DNA of 64,000 nt from Hanleya hanleyi (taxonomy: Eukaryota; Mollusca; Polyplacophora; Lepidopleurida; Hanleyidae), in the NCBI GenBank assembly GCA_036873755.1, contig JAVTVY010025199.1, positions 49,826-113,825 on the forward strand. Direction: 5' to 3'. Every line of letters starts with the position of its first letter. Position 1 is the first letter of the stretch. This document shows positions 9,844-20,700 of this stretch, piece by piece. Position numbers and translations under genes: made by a program. The notes under the pieces were generated by a model. That model did not search any database and was not told where the DNA came from. It saw only the letters and a list, made by a program, of their open reading frames with translations.

Positions 9844-11343
9844 ATGTTCTCTTGTTCGACCTGCCTGAAGCCATTTACTCGCCCAGAAGATTTGCGACGG
9901 CACCGAGTCCTCCATCCACAGCGGCGCACGGTATACTTGTATAACTTGCGCATGGTCATTTAATCAGGAAGATGCTTTACTGCGCCACGAACGTTCACTC
10001 CACGAGGGCGCGATGGAACAATGTAATGAATTTGGTCAACTCTTCAAACGACCCAGTCAGTTAACCCTATCTGGTCTGGGCTTTTTGGGAGCTGTCCAGG
10101 CCGGGGGGGGGGGCGAAATGACCCCCGCTAATTATTTTTCTTATCCCTTGCGTTAGCTGGCTGAAACTTATGACCCTTGGGTCAAGCTCTACCAGAAAAT
10201 GTAAAAAAATCCAAGATGGCCGCTTTGAAGACGTCACATTGACGTCATTTTTTAAAAACGGCATCTTTGGTCGATTTTTCGGTCGGATTTTCCGAATTTT
10301 TTATTTATGCAATTTCTCCGCAAAAACTGCATGATAAATGAGTAAATATTAATGTGATGTGAAATAAAATAGTTTTTGACCACTTTTCATTGCGGAAAAG
10401 CAGAAATTTTGAAGAAATGTGACAAAAACATCACTTTTCTGGTACCCCAGGTGGTCACAATCTTGAATTTACCCATGATCCTCTGCTCAGGGGTTATGCA
10501 AATGGGCTCAAAATAACCCCAATATGATAAACTGTTAAGTCCCGGAGATTCAGCACTCCATTTTACGTCGTTCCGGAGATAGCGCAGAAAGTTTGGTAGG
10601 GTGGGGGGGCATAATGACCCCCAGGCCAGGTAGGGTTAAGACGGCATCAGCGTTTGATTCATGGTCCGTCACCACGGTATGAGCGACAACTTCCCACTAA
10701 AGAGGCACCCAGCAGGGTCAGATCTAGTGATGGTGAGCCCGAGGAGACGAATGCCACTGGTGATGCGATCACGGAGAGCCCGCCTCTATCCACAGTTCAG
10801 AAGAGCCTAGATATCCAGCCGGTCTCTAGCATTACTGTTTCGTGTCATACGCCTGATAACAACGAACATTTTCTGGAAGATGCGGTGGATGTTCCTAGCG
10901 ATCTGTTACACGAAGACCCTCCAGTGAGTGACATCTATCGGCGCCATTGGTCCATGATACGGCACTGTTTCCACCGTCATCGCCCTATTCAAGATATCTA
11001 CAATTTCCGACTGACCGACCTCGCCCGTCTACGCAGCTACGTGGAAGCCATCTTCAATGACCAAGCTACGTCCTTCAAATTAAATCTGGCGTTTGGTTAT
11101 GTGCTACAACATAAGGCGACAGACCAAGTCCGATACTTTTACCCGAGCAGTAACAAACAGGTGTACGACCAATCGTTTACCATCATTAACCGGGCGTCGC
11201 TAGAGACGATGCTGGATCAAGTGAACCAATTGGATGTCTTGGAATGGGCCCAACAACAGCGCCCCAACACCAAGTGGATAGCGGAGAGGGTCACCAATGT
11301 TACGTTCTTCGTGACCAAATTACGGAATCTTCCCATCGGATGA
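9844..11343 (+). pseudogene. Zinc-finger / Polinton PolB N-terminal-like gene, right copy, broken by frameshift and MITE
   Basis: Mirror copy of the gene at 8415-9338. It starts with the same ATG and first finger, but one extra base near 9903, just after the RRH of finger 1, shifts the frame and leads to TAA near 9960. The third finger is interrupted by a TTAA-flanked insertion (10065-10635). After the insertion the frame is open from 10654 to TGA 11341-11343 and retains the linker and the whole conserved C-terminal domain, including the CAA that is TAA in the left copy. The frame ends at the same PIG-stop as the left copy, so the short C-terminus predates the inverted duplication. Not functional as it stands. 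Confidence 0.75.
10065..10635. mobile_element. piggyBac-like MITE, copy 1 (571 bp), TTAA target site
   Basis: Ends are CCCTATCTGGTCTGG and its inverted counterpart CCAGGCCAGGTAGGG, flanked by TTAA at 10061-10064 and 10636-10639. The uninterrupted sequence in the left arm has a single TTAA at this point, which proves insertion with TTAA duplication. CCC-starting inverted ends plus TTAA duplication are piggyBac hallmarks. The inside has a G homopolymer, TGACGTCA-like words and no transposase. Confidence 0.85.
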
Positions 11344-11739
11344 ATGTATTCACCAATGCACTGATAGCTCCTCAGGATGCGCAAACAAGTATCTGAGGAT
11401 ATGTTGCCTCAACGGAATCCTGGCCTGCCCGATAACGATTAGAACTACGGTTCAGAGTGAACATGGCCGAAGATAGAACTTTCTGAAATGGCGACTCCTG
11501 ATTGGACAATAGCAGCTGAGAATACATCTAACGGGTAAGAGCGAGTATGACAGATGCAGTGCCAAATGGCGGTCTCTAATTGGACAATCGGCTACTTATA
11601 TTGTAAACATACCCAACGCGGCTCCCCCAGCGTGGATATGATGTAACATTGGAGAAAATAAACTATATGAAAAGATAGTGCCACGGCACTGCAGCTCATC
11701 TGACTAACTGGAGAATGTAGCTGTAAGAAATTTTCACTA
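11344..11739. other. Outer end of the palindrome right arm, no gene
   Basis: Mirror sequence of 8085-8414. It contains CCAAT-type words (GATTGGACAAT) twice and CCCAACGCGGCTCCCCCAGCG, which is shared with the left arm. No ORF is convincing. Confidence 0.5.
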
Positions 11740-12121
11740 AAGAACTTAGATGGCCGCCTTTTGGCCATATTGGATTTTCGAATCAGAGCAGATAGGGTAT
11801 CTTGCACAACTAGACCCCAAGGGGAACCTGTGTACTAAATTTGAGAAAGATCCATGCAGTAGTTCCCGAGAAATCGTGATAATGTTTCATAGGGAAATCC
11901 AAGATGGTCACCTGATGGCCATACTGTATTTTTGAATCAGACCACAAAAGGTATCTTCCACAATAAGACCACAAGGGGAATATACGTACCAAATTTGAGA
12001 AAGATCCATGCAGTAGTTCCTGAGAAATCGCGATAACAAAGTTTCAAGCGGAAATCGAAGATGGCCGCCTGGTGGCCATATTGGATATTCAAATTGAACT
12101 GAAGTACATTTGGATAATGTA
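11740..12121. repeat. GGCCGCC-family ~155-bp units, about 2.5 copies
   Basis: Same family as 5391-6095: TTAGATGGCCGCCTTTTGG, GATCCATGCAGTAGTTCC and a GGTATCTTSCACAA motif recur about every 150 bp. Its right end is the tandem-duplication breakpoint. Confidence 0.75.
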
Positions 12122-12714
12122 AGTCGGAAATTGTAGATATCTTGGATTGGGCGATGACGGTGGAAACAGTGCCGTATCATGGACCAATGGCGCCGATAGA
12201 TGTCACTCACTGGATGGTCTTCGTGTAACAGATCGCTAGGAACATCCACCGCATCTTCCAGAAAATGTTCGCTGTTGTCAGGCGTATGACTCGAAACAGT
12301 AATGCTAGGGACCGGCTGGATATCTCGGCTCTTCTGAACTGTGGGTATAGGCGGGCTCTCCGTAATCGCATGACCAGTGGCATTCGTCTCCCCGGGCTCA
12401 CCGTCACTAGGTCTGACCCTGCTGGGGGCCTCTTTAGTGGGAACTTGTCGCTCATACCGCCCTGATGGACCATGAATCAAACGCTGATGCCCTCTTAACT
12501 GACTGGGTCGTTTGAAGAGTTGACCACATTCGTTACATTGTTCCATCGCGCCCTCGCGGAGTGAACGTTCGTGGCGCAGTAAAGCATCTTCTCGATTAAA
12601 TGATCGTGCGCAAGTTATACAAGTATACCGTGCGCCGTTGTGGATGGAGGACTCATGCCGTCGCAAATCTTCTGGGCGAGTGAATGGCTTCAGGCAGGTC
12701 GAACAACAGAACAT
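12122..12714 (-). pseudogene. Zinc-finger gene, left copy of unit 2, 3' end lost at duplication junction
   Basis: Same gene as 8415-9338, starting at ATG 12714, with the three finger modules, linker and the start of the conserved domain through YNFRL. At 12122 the gene is cut by the tandem-duplication junction. The frame then runs by chance into the adjoining GGCCGCC-family repeat to a stop at 11908, giving a chimeric 268-codon frame whose last 70 or so residues are repeat-derived. Differences from copy 1 include RRH to RGH in finger 3. It retains the TATA box of the palindrome (about 12760-12767). Without the C-terminal domain it is probably not functional. Confidence 0.75.
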
Positions 12715-12759
12715 GTCGGCTGCGTATCAGAAAATGCTGAACATTCCCACCTACCGCCA

Positions 12760-12767
12760 CTTTTATA
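12760..12767 (-). promoter_or_regulatory. TATA box, unit 2, left gene
   Basis: Minus-strand TATAAAAG about 50 bp ahead of ATG 12714, the exact duplicate of 9384-9391. Confidence 0.65.
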
Positions 12768-13166
12768 AGTCCGCAGCCCACAAGAACTCTCCTACGTTGT
12801 TCTTCCCACCAATCAGCGCATCGCTGTCCTGTACACTCCGGTGCGCACTTGTCACATGTAAAAACTTGTAACAAAATGTATTATATCATATCTGTGCTGT
12901 ATTATACCAGCTCGGAGCTCTGGAGCTCTTGGAGCTCGAAGCTCTTGCAGCTCAGAGCTCGGAAGCGATGTCATCGTACGCATGCGCACGCATCTGTGGT
13001 GCACCCTGTACCCCAGCACAGATATGGTATAATACATTTTGTGACAAAGTTTACATGTTACGGTGTGTACATAGACATCTGACAAGTGCGCACCCGAGTG
13101 TACCGGACAGCGATGCGCTGATTGGTGGGAAGAACAACGTAGACGAGTTCTTGTGGGCTGCGGGCT

Positions 13167-13174
13167 TATAAAAG
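13167..13174 (+). promoter_or_regulatory. TATA box, unit 2, right gene
   Basis: TATAAAAG 53 bp ahead of ATG 13220, the duplicate of 9791-9798. Confidence 0.65.
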
Positions 13175-13219
13175 TGGCGGTAGGTGGGAATGTTCAGCAT
13201 TTTCTGATACGCAACCGAC

Positions 13220-14729
13220 ATGTTCTCTTGTTCGACCTGCCTGAAGCCATTTACTCGCCCAGAAGATTTGCGACGGCACCGAGTCCTCCATCCACAGCGG
13301 CGCACGGTATACTTGTATAACTTGCGCATGGTCATTTAATCAGGAAGATGCTTTACTGCGCCACGAACGTTCACTCCACGAGGGCGCGATGGAACAATGT
13401 AATGAATTTGGTCAACTCTTCAAACGACCCAGTCAGTTAACCCTATCTGGTCTGGGCTTTTTGGGAGCTGTCCAGGCCGGGGGGGGGGGCGAAATGACCC
13501 CCGCTAATTATTTTTCTTATCCCTTGCGTTAGCTGGCTGAAACTTATGACCCTTGGGTCAAGCTCTACCAGAAAATGTAAAAAAATCCAAGATGGCCGCT
13601 TTGAAGACGTCACATTGACGTCATTTTTTAAAAACGGCATCTTTGGTCGATTTTTCGGTCGGATTTTTCCGAATTTTTTATTTATGCAATTTCTCCGCAA
13701 AAACTGCATGATAAATGAGTAAATATTAATGTGATGGGAAATAAAATAGTTTTTGACCACTTTTCATTGCGGAAAAGCAGAAATTTTGAAGAAATGTGAC
13801 AAAAACATCACTTTTCTGGTACCCCAGGTGGTCACAATCTTGAATTTACCCATGATCCTCTGCTCAGGGGGTTATGCAAATGGGCTCAAAATAACCCCAA
13901 TATGATAAACTGTTAAGTCCCGGAGATTCAGCACTCCATTTTTCGTCGTTCCGGAGATAGCGCAGAAAGTTTGGTAGGGCGGGTGGGGGGGGGGCATAAT
14001 GACCCCCCAGGCCAGGTAGGGTTAAGACGGCATCAGCGTTTGATTCATGGTCCGTCACCACGGTATGAGCGACAACTTCCCACTAAAGAGGCACCCAGCA
14101 GGGTCAGATCTAGTGATGGTGAGCCCGGGGAGACGAATGCCACTGGTGATGCGATCACGGAGAGCCCGCCTCTATCCACAGTTCAGAAGAGCCTAGATAT
14201 CCAGCCGGTCCCTAGCATTACTGTTTCGTGTCATACGCCTGATAACAACGAACATTTTCTGGAAGATGCGGTGGATGTTCCTAGCGATCTGTTACACGAA
14301 GACCCTCCAGTGAGTGACATCTATCGGCGCCATTGGTCCATGATACGGCACTGTTTCCACCGTCATCGCCCTATTCAAGATATCTACAATTTCCGACTGA
14401 CCGACCTCGCCCGTCTACGCAGCTACGTGGAAGCCATCTTCAATGATCAAGCTACGTCCTTCAAATTAAATCTGGCGTTTGGTTATGTGCTACAACATAA
14501 GGCGACAGACCAAGTCCGATACTTTTACCCGAGCAGTAACAAACAGGTGTACGACCAATCGTTTACCATCATTAACCGGGCGTCGCTAGAGACGATGCTG
14601 GATCAAGTGAACCAATTGGATGTCTTGGAATGGGCCCAACAACAGCGCCCCAACACCAAGTGGATAGCGGAGAGGGTCACCAATGTTACGTTCTTCGTGA
14701 CCAAATTACGGAATCTTCCCATCGGATGA
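13220..14729 (+). pseudogene. Zinc-finger gene, right copy of unit 2, broken by frameshift and MITE
   Basis: Near-identical duplicate of 9844-11343. The same single-base insertion after the RRH of finger 1 and the same TTAA-flanked MITE are present, so both lesions predate the tandem duplication. Downstream of the MITE the frame is open through the conserved domain to TGA 14727-14729. Few substitutions separate it from copy 1. Confidence 0.75.
13441..14021. mobile_element. piggyBac-like MITE, copy 2 (581 bp)
   Basis: Duplicate of 10065-10635, flanked by TTAA at 13437-13440 and 14022-14025. It is 10 bp longer, mainly through longer G and T homopolymers. It arose by the segmental duplication, not by independent insertion. 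Confidence 0.85.
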
Positions 14730-15125
14730 ATGTATTCACCAATGCACTGATAGCTCCTCAGCATGCGCAAACAAATATCTGAGGATATGTTGCCTCAACG
14801 GAATCCTGGCCTGCCCGATAACGATTAGAACTACGGTTCAGAGTGAACATGGCCGAAGATAGAACTTTCTGAAATGGCGACTCCTGATTGGACAATAGCA
14901 GCTGAGAATACATCTAACGGGTAAGAGCGAGTATGACAGATGCAGTGCCAAATGGCGGTCTCTAATTGGACAATCGGCTACTTATATTGTAATCATACCC
15001 AACGCGGCTCCCCCAGCGTGGATATGATGTAACATTGGAGAAAATAAACTATATGAAAAGATAGTGCCACGGCACTGCAGCTCATCTGACTAACTGGAGA
15101 ATGTAGCTGTAAGAAATTTTCACTA
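14730..15125. other. Unit 2 copy of the palindrome outer arm
   Basis: Duplicate of 11344-11739 with a few substitutions; no gene. Confidence 0.5.
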
Positions 15126-15507
15126 AAAAACTTAGATGGCCGCCTTTTGGCCATATTGGATTTTCGAATCAGAGCAGATAGGGTATCTTGCACAACTAGA
15201 CCCCAAGGGGAACCTGTGTACTAAATTTGAGAAAGATCCATGCAGTAGTTCCCGAGAAATCGTGATAATGTTTCATAGGGAAATCCAAGATGGTCACCTG
15301 ATGGCCATACTGTATTTTTGAATCAGACCACAAAAGGTATCTTCCACAATAAGACCACAAGGGGAATATATGTACCAAATTTGAGAAAGATCCATGCAGT
15401 AGTTCCTGAGAAATCGCGATAACAAAGTTTCAAGCGGAAATCCAAGATGGCCGCCTGGTGGCCATATTGGATATTCAAATTGGACTAAAGTACATTTGGA
15501 TAATGTA
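15126..15507. repeat. GGCCGCC-family ~155-bp units, unit 2 copy
   Basis: Duplicate of 11740-12121. It ends at the original right boundary of the duplicated segment, after which unique sequence (GGATATCCTAAAC) continues. Confidence 0.75.
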
Positions 15508-15725
15508 AGTGGATATCCTAAACAAGACACTGATAAGGTAACAGAGTTGTGCAAACGTCATGGCCATTAACTTTGTGGAAAAAAGGAATTGTACATGACG
15601 AGCTATGAGACAAGTATTAGAGTTGTGAAAAAACCCCTTCATATAACTTTCTAAACATCAGCCACCTTTTTCAGTTTGCATGTCCGTTCATTGCGTATGG
15701 AAGTTGATTGTTCAACACAACAGGC

Positions 15726-15931
15726 TACCGCTCTCTGAAAACGCAAATGTTAGATTTAACATCTAGTGTATTGGAAGAGGGAAAGCATTTAGAAAGTGTT
15801 ATATTCACCACTTTCAAGTGTTAAATGCAGCATTTAAGCTGTTGCATCCAACACTTATAATGTGGTGAAACAACACTTTCTAAATGCTTTCCGCATGTTA
15901 AATCTAACATTTGCGTTTTTAGAGTGCGGTA
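15726..15931. mobile_element. Fold-back MITE of 206 bp
   Basis: The left end TACCGCTCTCTGAAAACGC is mirrored by the right end GCGTTTTTAGAGTGCGGTA. Inversion continues inward through AAATGTTAGATTTAACAT and AAAGCATTTAGAAAGTGTT, so nearly the whole element can fold into one hairpin. No coding capacity. Confidence 0.75.
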
Positions 15932-16722
15932 TTAGGACGTCGAACTGGACATTCTGCTTCTTCAGGTCGAACGTGCATGCTAAATACATTGTTCTCATGA
16001 CCAGATACTGCTTTCGAAATTGATACTACTTTCGTCTGTGAAAAAGTATCTCCAGTTGACCTAGTGTAGAACATGGAGCCATCTCCTGAAAGGTAACGAA
16101 TAATGATTTTTTTTAATGTTGGATGGGGTAATTTCAATCATATTTTCCAACCACCCAATGGATTGACATACATCCATTCATTACCAATCGTTATGTTATA
16201 ATATATAATGATGCTACTGTGTATACTGCATGGTACATTTTTTAGAGTATGCTGCGAGAGAAGCTTGATAAAATATGTATGAAAATAGGCAATCTTTTAT
16301 TCAATTTCATTGCCCACAATCAGGAGACTCTATAAACTTCACAAACCTACTACAAACATAACATATTCATAACAGATACAGGGGAAAATTGGCCAATCAG
16401 TCGCTACAGGATTTCCGCCACCAGACTCTATGGGTTTCCATAGGCGAACCCGTGAGTGGGTTCGATATGGGTTTGATGTTTCAGTTCATCAATGATTAGA
16501 TTGGGGAGGGATGCGATACTTCAGATTTGATTGCTAGTATTCTATATATGAATACATATAGAACCGTATTGATAGGGGAATACAACCAAAAAAATTACAC
16601 AAAACAAATCTAAAACCATAAAAAAACCAATGTGATAGGACCACAACCTTCATTCATAACGTTCCCAGATATATTCATCCCTGCAAAAAGTACTTTCCAT
16701 CTTATTTTATACTCACAGTGTT
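15932..16722. other. Intergenic, no gene seen
   Basis: AT-rich DNA with no repeat array or convincing ORF. A 73-codon minus-strand frame (15919-16137) partly overlaps the MITE and is not protein-like. Confidence 0.5.
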
Positions 16723-16860
16723 CCCCGACTATTACGCCAGCGGAACATTCCTTAAAATTCAATAAGGAATATTCCGTAGTATGTTTTGGAATTTCCTTAA
16801 CATGGTGAGGAATATTCCTTAGTTATGTTGAGGAATATTCTGCTGGTGTAATAGCCGGGG
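16723..16860. mobile_element. Small fold-back element with GGAATATTCC palindromes
   Basis: CCCCGACTATTACGCCAGC at the left and GCTGGTGTAATAGCCGGGG at the right are inverted. The interior holds repeated GGAATATTCC-like palindromes (about 16768, 16809 and 16831), and one more lies just outside the right end. Confidence 0.6.
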
Positions 16861-17999
16861 AATATTCCTTAAATTTTTAAGGATTTTTGTTCTGTGTATG
16901 TCGGATAATGATATCAGCCAACGAAAAAGCCCCTACCATTACGTTTCCTTTAAAGCACTATGAAGAGTTCTCGGGATTGGTCAACACTCGCGTTAGTGCA
17001 AGCCGGTTAGATCCCGCAGGCGACATATCCAAACAGGGGAGTAGATACGATAAAATTTTAATTAGATTGGACATAAACATAATCATTATTTAAAAATTAA
17101 CACGGATAACTATGAACACAACTACTGTTAGATATTCAATATCGATTGATTGAGAAGATGATTTTGTGTGAGAAATAATAATTTTGCCATTAGCGGGAAT
17201 CGAAATGTTTAAAGGTATCACAACTCTTACAGATTAATTCAATTGAATTTCAAAATGGTCATTGCATGGTGTTGGCTACGCAATGACTATATTCCAGTGG
17301 CCAATGGCCAAATAGTGAGGATATAACTGTAGTAACTACACCTACAGTGTGACTATCCATGCACAGTCATCATGCAGAGGAAATTTAATCTTCCACTCGT
17401 GGCAACAGCTGCAACATATTGATTCCTCTATAATAGATCTCCTCTCCCCACATGTGTTGAAGTGTATCGGATATAATGAACTTGGGCTGTGAAGAATTTC
17501 AATATCCATTCACACATAAGAATATTATTAATACACATCTATGCAAAACAGGAAATAGACAAAGAAATTTACAAACCAGACAATTGTCCGAACATATGAA
17601 CACGACTATAGATAGATAATAAAGATAGGCGATCCACAAACCTGGTATAACATTCTCACAGATGAATGGGGCCCAGAATGACGAAGTGCAGTAATAATTA
17701 AACCATTCTCCTGTATTTTTGATGCTCCCTATACAGTGTTTATTATCAGTGTTGTCTGGTTGACAACTCTTCCAGTTTCTCCATCCGCCAGATGGTGTGT
17801 GTACAGTACAGTCGGACTACCTGTACCGGCTATTAGGAATATCTTCAAACATGCCAATGCAGTACCAGTAAGACTTTCTACAATCACGATAACGTTCCTA
17901 GTTAAATCATTATTCACCAGTATATCTGGTAATGGTAATTATTCATCAATTATTTTGGGTATAGTAATAATAATTTCATAATTTCATTTCATGAAAGCA
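16861..17999. other. Intergenic, no gene seen
   Basis: AT-rich. Frames of 60-80 codons on both strands near 17729-17981 lie over each other and show no family resemblance. Confidence 0.5.
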
Positions 18000-19245
18000 G
18001 AGAGATAACATGAATACACATGCAGGAACGTTCTCTGCCCAGAGATAAAATGAGTGTACATAAAGGAGCGTTCTCTCCAGAGATAACAAGAGTATACATA
18101 AAGGAACGCTCTCTCCAGAGATAACATGAGTATACATAAAGGGACGTTATCTATCCATAAATAACCTAAGTATACATAAAGGAACGTTCTCTACCCATAG
18201 ATAGCATGACTATACACAAAGGAACGTTTTCTACCCATAGATAACACGAGTATACACAAAGAAACGTTATCTGCCAAGAGATAAAATGAGTATACAAAAA
18301 AGGAACATTCTCTGTACAGAGAGAACATCAGTAATCATGAAGAAACGTTCTCTGTCCAGAGATAACATGAGTAACATAAAGGAACGTTTCTTCCCAGAGA
18401 AACTTCCTGCAACATGATTGTACACAAAGGAACGTTCTTTGTCCACAGTTAACATGATTAAATACACAGAAACGACCAGAGATAACAAGAGTTTACATAA
18501 AGAAACGTTCTCTGTCCAGAGATACATAAAGGAAGGTTTCAGCCCAGAGATAACATGAGTATACATAAAGGAACATTTTGCCCAGAGATAACATGAGTAT
18601 ACACAGAGATAACATGAGTATACATAAAGGAACATTCTGTGCCCAGAGATAACATGAGTATACATAAAGGAACATTCTGTGCCCAGAGATAACATGAGTA
18701 TACATAAAGGAACGTTCTCTACCCATAAATAAACTAAGTATACATAAAGGAACGTTCTCTACCCATAGATAGCATGCGTATACACGAAGGAACGTTATCT
18801 GCCAAGAGATAAAATGAGTATACATAAAGGAACGTTCTCTGTACAGAGATAACATGAGTATAAAGAAAGGAACATTCTCTGTACAGAGAGAACATCAGTA
18901 AGCATAAAGAAACGTTCTCTTTCCAGAGATAACCTGAGTATACATAAAGGAACGTTTCTTCCCAGAGAAACTTTCTGCAACATGAGTGTACATAAACAAA
19001 CGTTCTTTGTCCAGAGGTAACATGTTTAAACACAAAGGTACGACCAGAAATAACAAGAGTATACATAAAAGAACGTTCTCTGTGCAGAGATAACAAGAGT
19101 ATACATAAAGGAAGGTTTCTGTCCAGACATAACATGAGTATATATAAAGGAACATTCTGTGCCCAGAGATAACATGAGTATAGCAACATTCTGTTCCCAG
19201 AGATAACATGGGTATACATAAAGGAACGTTTTCTGCCGAGAGAAA
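18000..19245. repeat. Minisatellite of ~40-bp units with a ~567-bp higher-order period
   Basis: About thirty units carry CCAGAGATAACATGAG, TATACATAAAGGAACG and TTCTCTG. Variant units recur about 567 bp apart: GAGAGAACATCAGTAA near 18322 and 18888, and AGAGAAACTTYCTGCAACAT near 18397 and 18964. This indicates duplication of a block of about 14 units. Minus-strand frames rich in Tyr/Cys/Leu across it are repeat artefacts. Confidence 0.9.
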
Positions 19246-20024
19246 GTTACCTTACTGCACTCCAATTCCTGCTCTTCATTTATCGTATAAATATGGAATA
19301 ACTAAGAAGATCACGGTCACGCCAATATCACAGAATGACAAATGTTGAGTCAGAATTCTTGGAAGCTAACCTTGATCCTGTCAGCGACTAGAAGCCTATC
19401 TCCATCATCAATAGCGCCGTTATCATAGTCATTTCAATGTTATAGGATGATCGAAGATTTATACGGCGTCTTAATCGATTTGTTCCTGCTCGACCAATCG
19501 CATGTCATCGGCAACGTCGAAAAATAAAATTATGCTCAATCGTTTATCTTTAATAAAGACACCCCCCCTCCCCCTCAGACCCAACAAAGCACAGACAAGA
19601 TTTCCTCAACATGTAGAAATGTCTCAAAGTGACATTTTGGCGATGTTGGAATGAATACTAACACAAAAAGAGGATAATAACCATATACATGTGTTGCAGG
19701 AGGTTCCATTGTCTAATCTACTCACGCTTCAGATTTTCACGGCTGCTGGGTCCAGAAGTATTGAATTATCTTATGTTTGACTTCAGATTCGACCTTGATA
19801 AGTCTTCCTCCTATGGATTGACATATTACGTTCGCCGTGTTCCAAGATGCGGGTTCCGTAAACAATGTAAACCGGGTCTTCTCTGTCGTCCTGGTCAATG
19901 TCATAGAGGCTACAGCATAAATGAAAAGATATTCGGTGATTAAATGAACAAGAATATATAGTTTGGCGCATTATAATGAACATGGGTCATATACAGACTC
20001 GTACATCATGTTCATTATGATGAA
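19246..20024. other. Intergenic, no supported gene
   Basis: Holds a C homopolymer-rich patch near 19560-19580 and an 84-codon plus-strand frame (19689-19943) with a cysteine-rich end. I do not consider that frame supported. Confidence 0.5.
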
Positions 20025-20034
20025 CAGTGAAAAT

Positions 20035-20435
20035 CAATCTGATTAAAACCCAGACTTAATAACCGCTCCACTATCGGACATGTCGTTAATCAAGATCTGG
20101 GACGGTCTGTATCTTAAATCTGTCGCGCATGTCAGACTGGCGACCAATCACAGTCCAAGTTCAACGGGCGAATAGGTGCCTATCCGAGCAAATAATAATC
20201 TTCGGTGATTGCTCATGGAGAGCAAGAACTTCGTCAGCCGTCTGGGTTGGATTTTTCTGCGCCTCGTTCACTACAGAAATAATCGGATAGTCACCTATTC
20301 ACCCGTTGAAGTTGGACTGTGATTGGTCGCCAGTTTGACATGCGCGACAGATTTAAGGTACAGACTGTCCCAGATCTTAATTAGCGACATGTCCGATGGA
20401 GGAGCGGTTATTAAGTCTGAGTTTTAATCAGATTG
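20035..20435. mobile_element. Fold-back MITE, 401 bp, with 10-bp target duplication
   Basis: Inverted arms of about 165 bp start with CAATCTGATTAAAAC at the left and end with its complement at the right. A central loop of about 80 bp contains TTCGGTGATTGCTCATGGAG. CAGTGAAAAT flanks it on both sides (20025-20034 and 20436-20445), a clear target-site duplication. Arm identity is high, so it is fairly young. Confidence 0.9.
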
Positions 20436-20569
20436 CAGTGAAAATATGCTTAATCTTACACTGCCAGGCTAAGATGTAAGCAACAATAAAAACAACATAG
20501 AGGGATCAGCATACTATTTTAGATATATTGCATTATTTGGGTAAGCATCCTGTATCATTGAATTATACC

Positions 20570-20700
20570 GCCAGAAAAAAAGTGATGGCCCATCACCCTT
20601 AAATGATAACCAGACCTGGTCATCACCTTTAAAAGGTGATGAGTTAGAGCCATCACCTTTAAATGGTGACGGCTCGTCTTTCAAGGGTGATGATTTTGCC
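20570..20700. repeat. Cluster of CATCACCTTTAAAGGTGATG palindromes
   Basis: Four imperfect versions of a roughly 20-bp palindrome centred on TTTAAA lie about 30-40 bp apart (near 20587, 20618, 20650 and 20685). Confidence 0.7.

Larger units (their letters stand above)
8085..11675. repeat. 3.6-kb palindrome: inverted duplication of a Polinton-derived gene end
   Basis: The left arm (about 8085-9522) and right arm (about 9640-11675) are reverse complements over their whole length once the MITE in the right arm is removed. Outer ends share CATATAGTTTATT and GGGGGAGCCGCGTTGGGTATG; inner ends share CAGCACAGATATG. Each arm carries one copy of a zinc-finger gene pointing outward. The arms differ at clearly more positions than the tandem copies do, so the inversion is older than the tandem duplication. 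Confidence 0.85.
8746..15507. repeat. Tandem segmental duplication, two units of about 3.38 kb
   Basis: Unit 1 is 8746-12121 (3376 bp) and unit 2 is 12122-15507 (3386 bp), in direct tandem and nearly identical. They differ by scattered substitutions and homopolymer-length changes. Both carry the same palindrome and the same MITE with the same target site. The junction at 12121/12122 joins the end of a GGCCGCC-family repeat to the middle of the zinc-finger gene and shows a 3-bp AGT microhomology. Unit 2 therefore lacks the last part of the left gene. Confidence 0.9.

Noticed and set aside
18267..19265. Minus-strand ORFs of 60-160 codons rich in Tyr, Cys and Leu
   Set aside because: All lie inside the ~40-bp minisatellite, in several frames at once.
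19689..19943. 84-codon ORF with a CGFRKQCKPGLLC cysteine pattern
   Set aside because: No signal peptide, no matching splice structure and no neighbouring exon; a single short frame is not enough.
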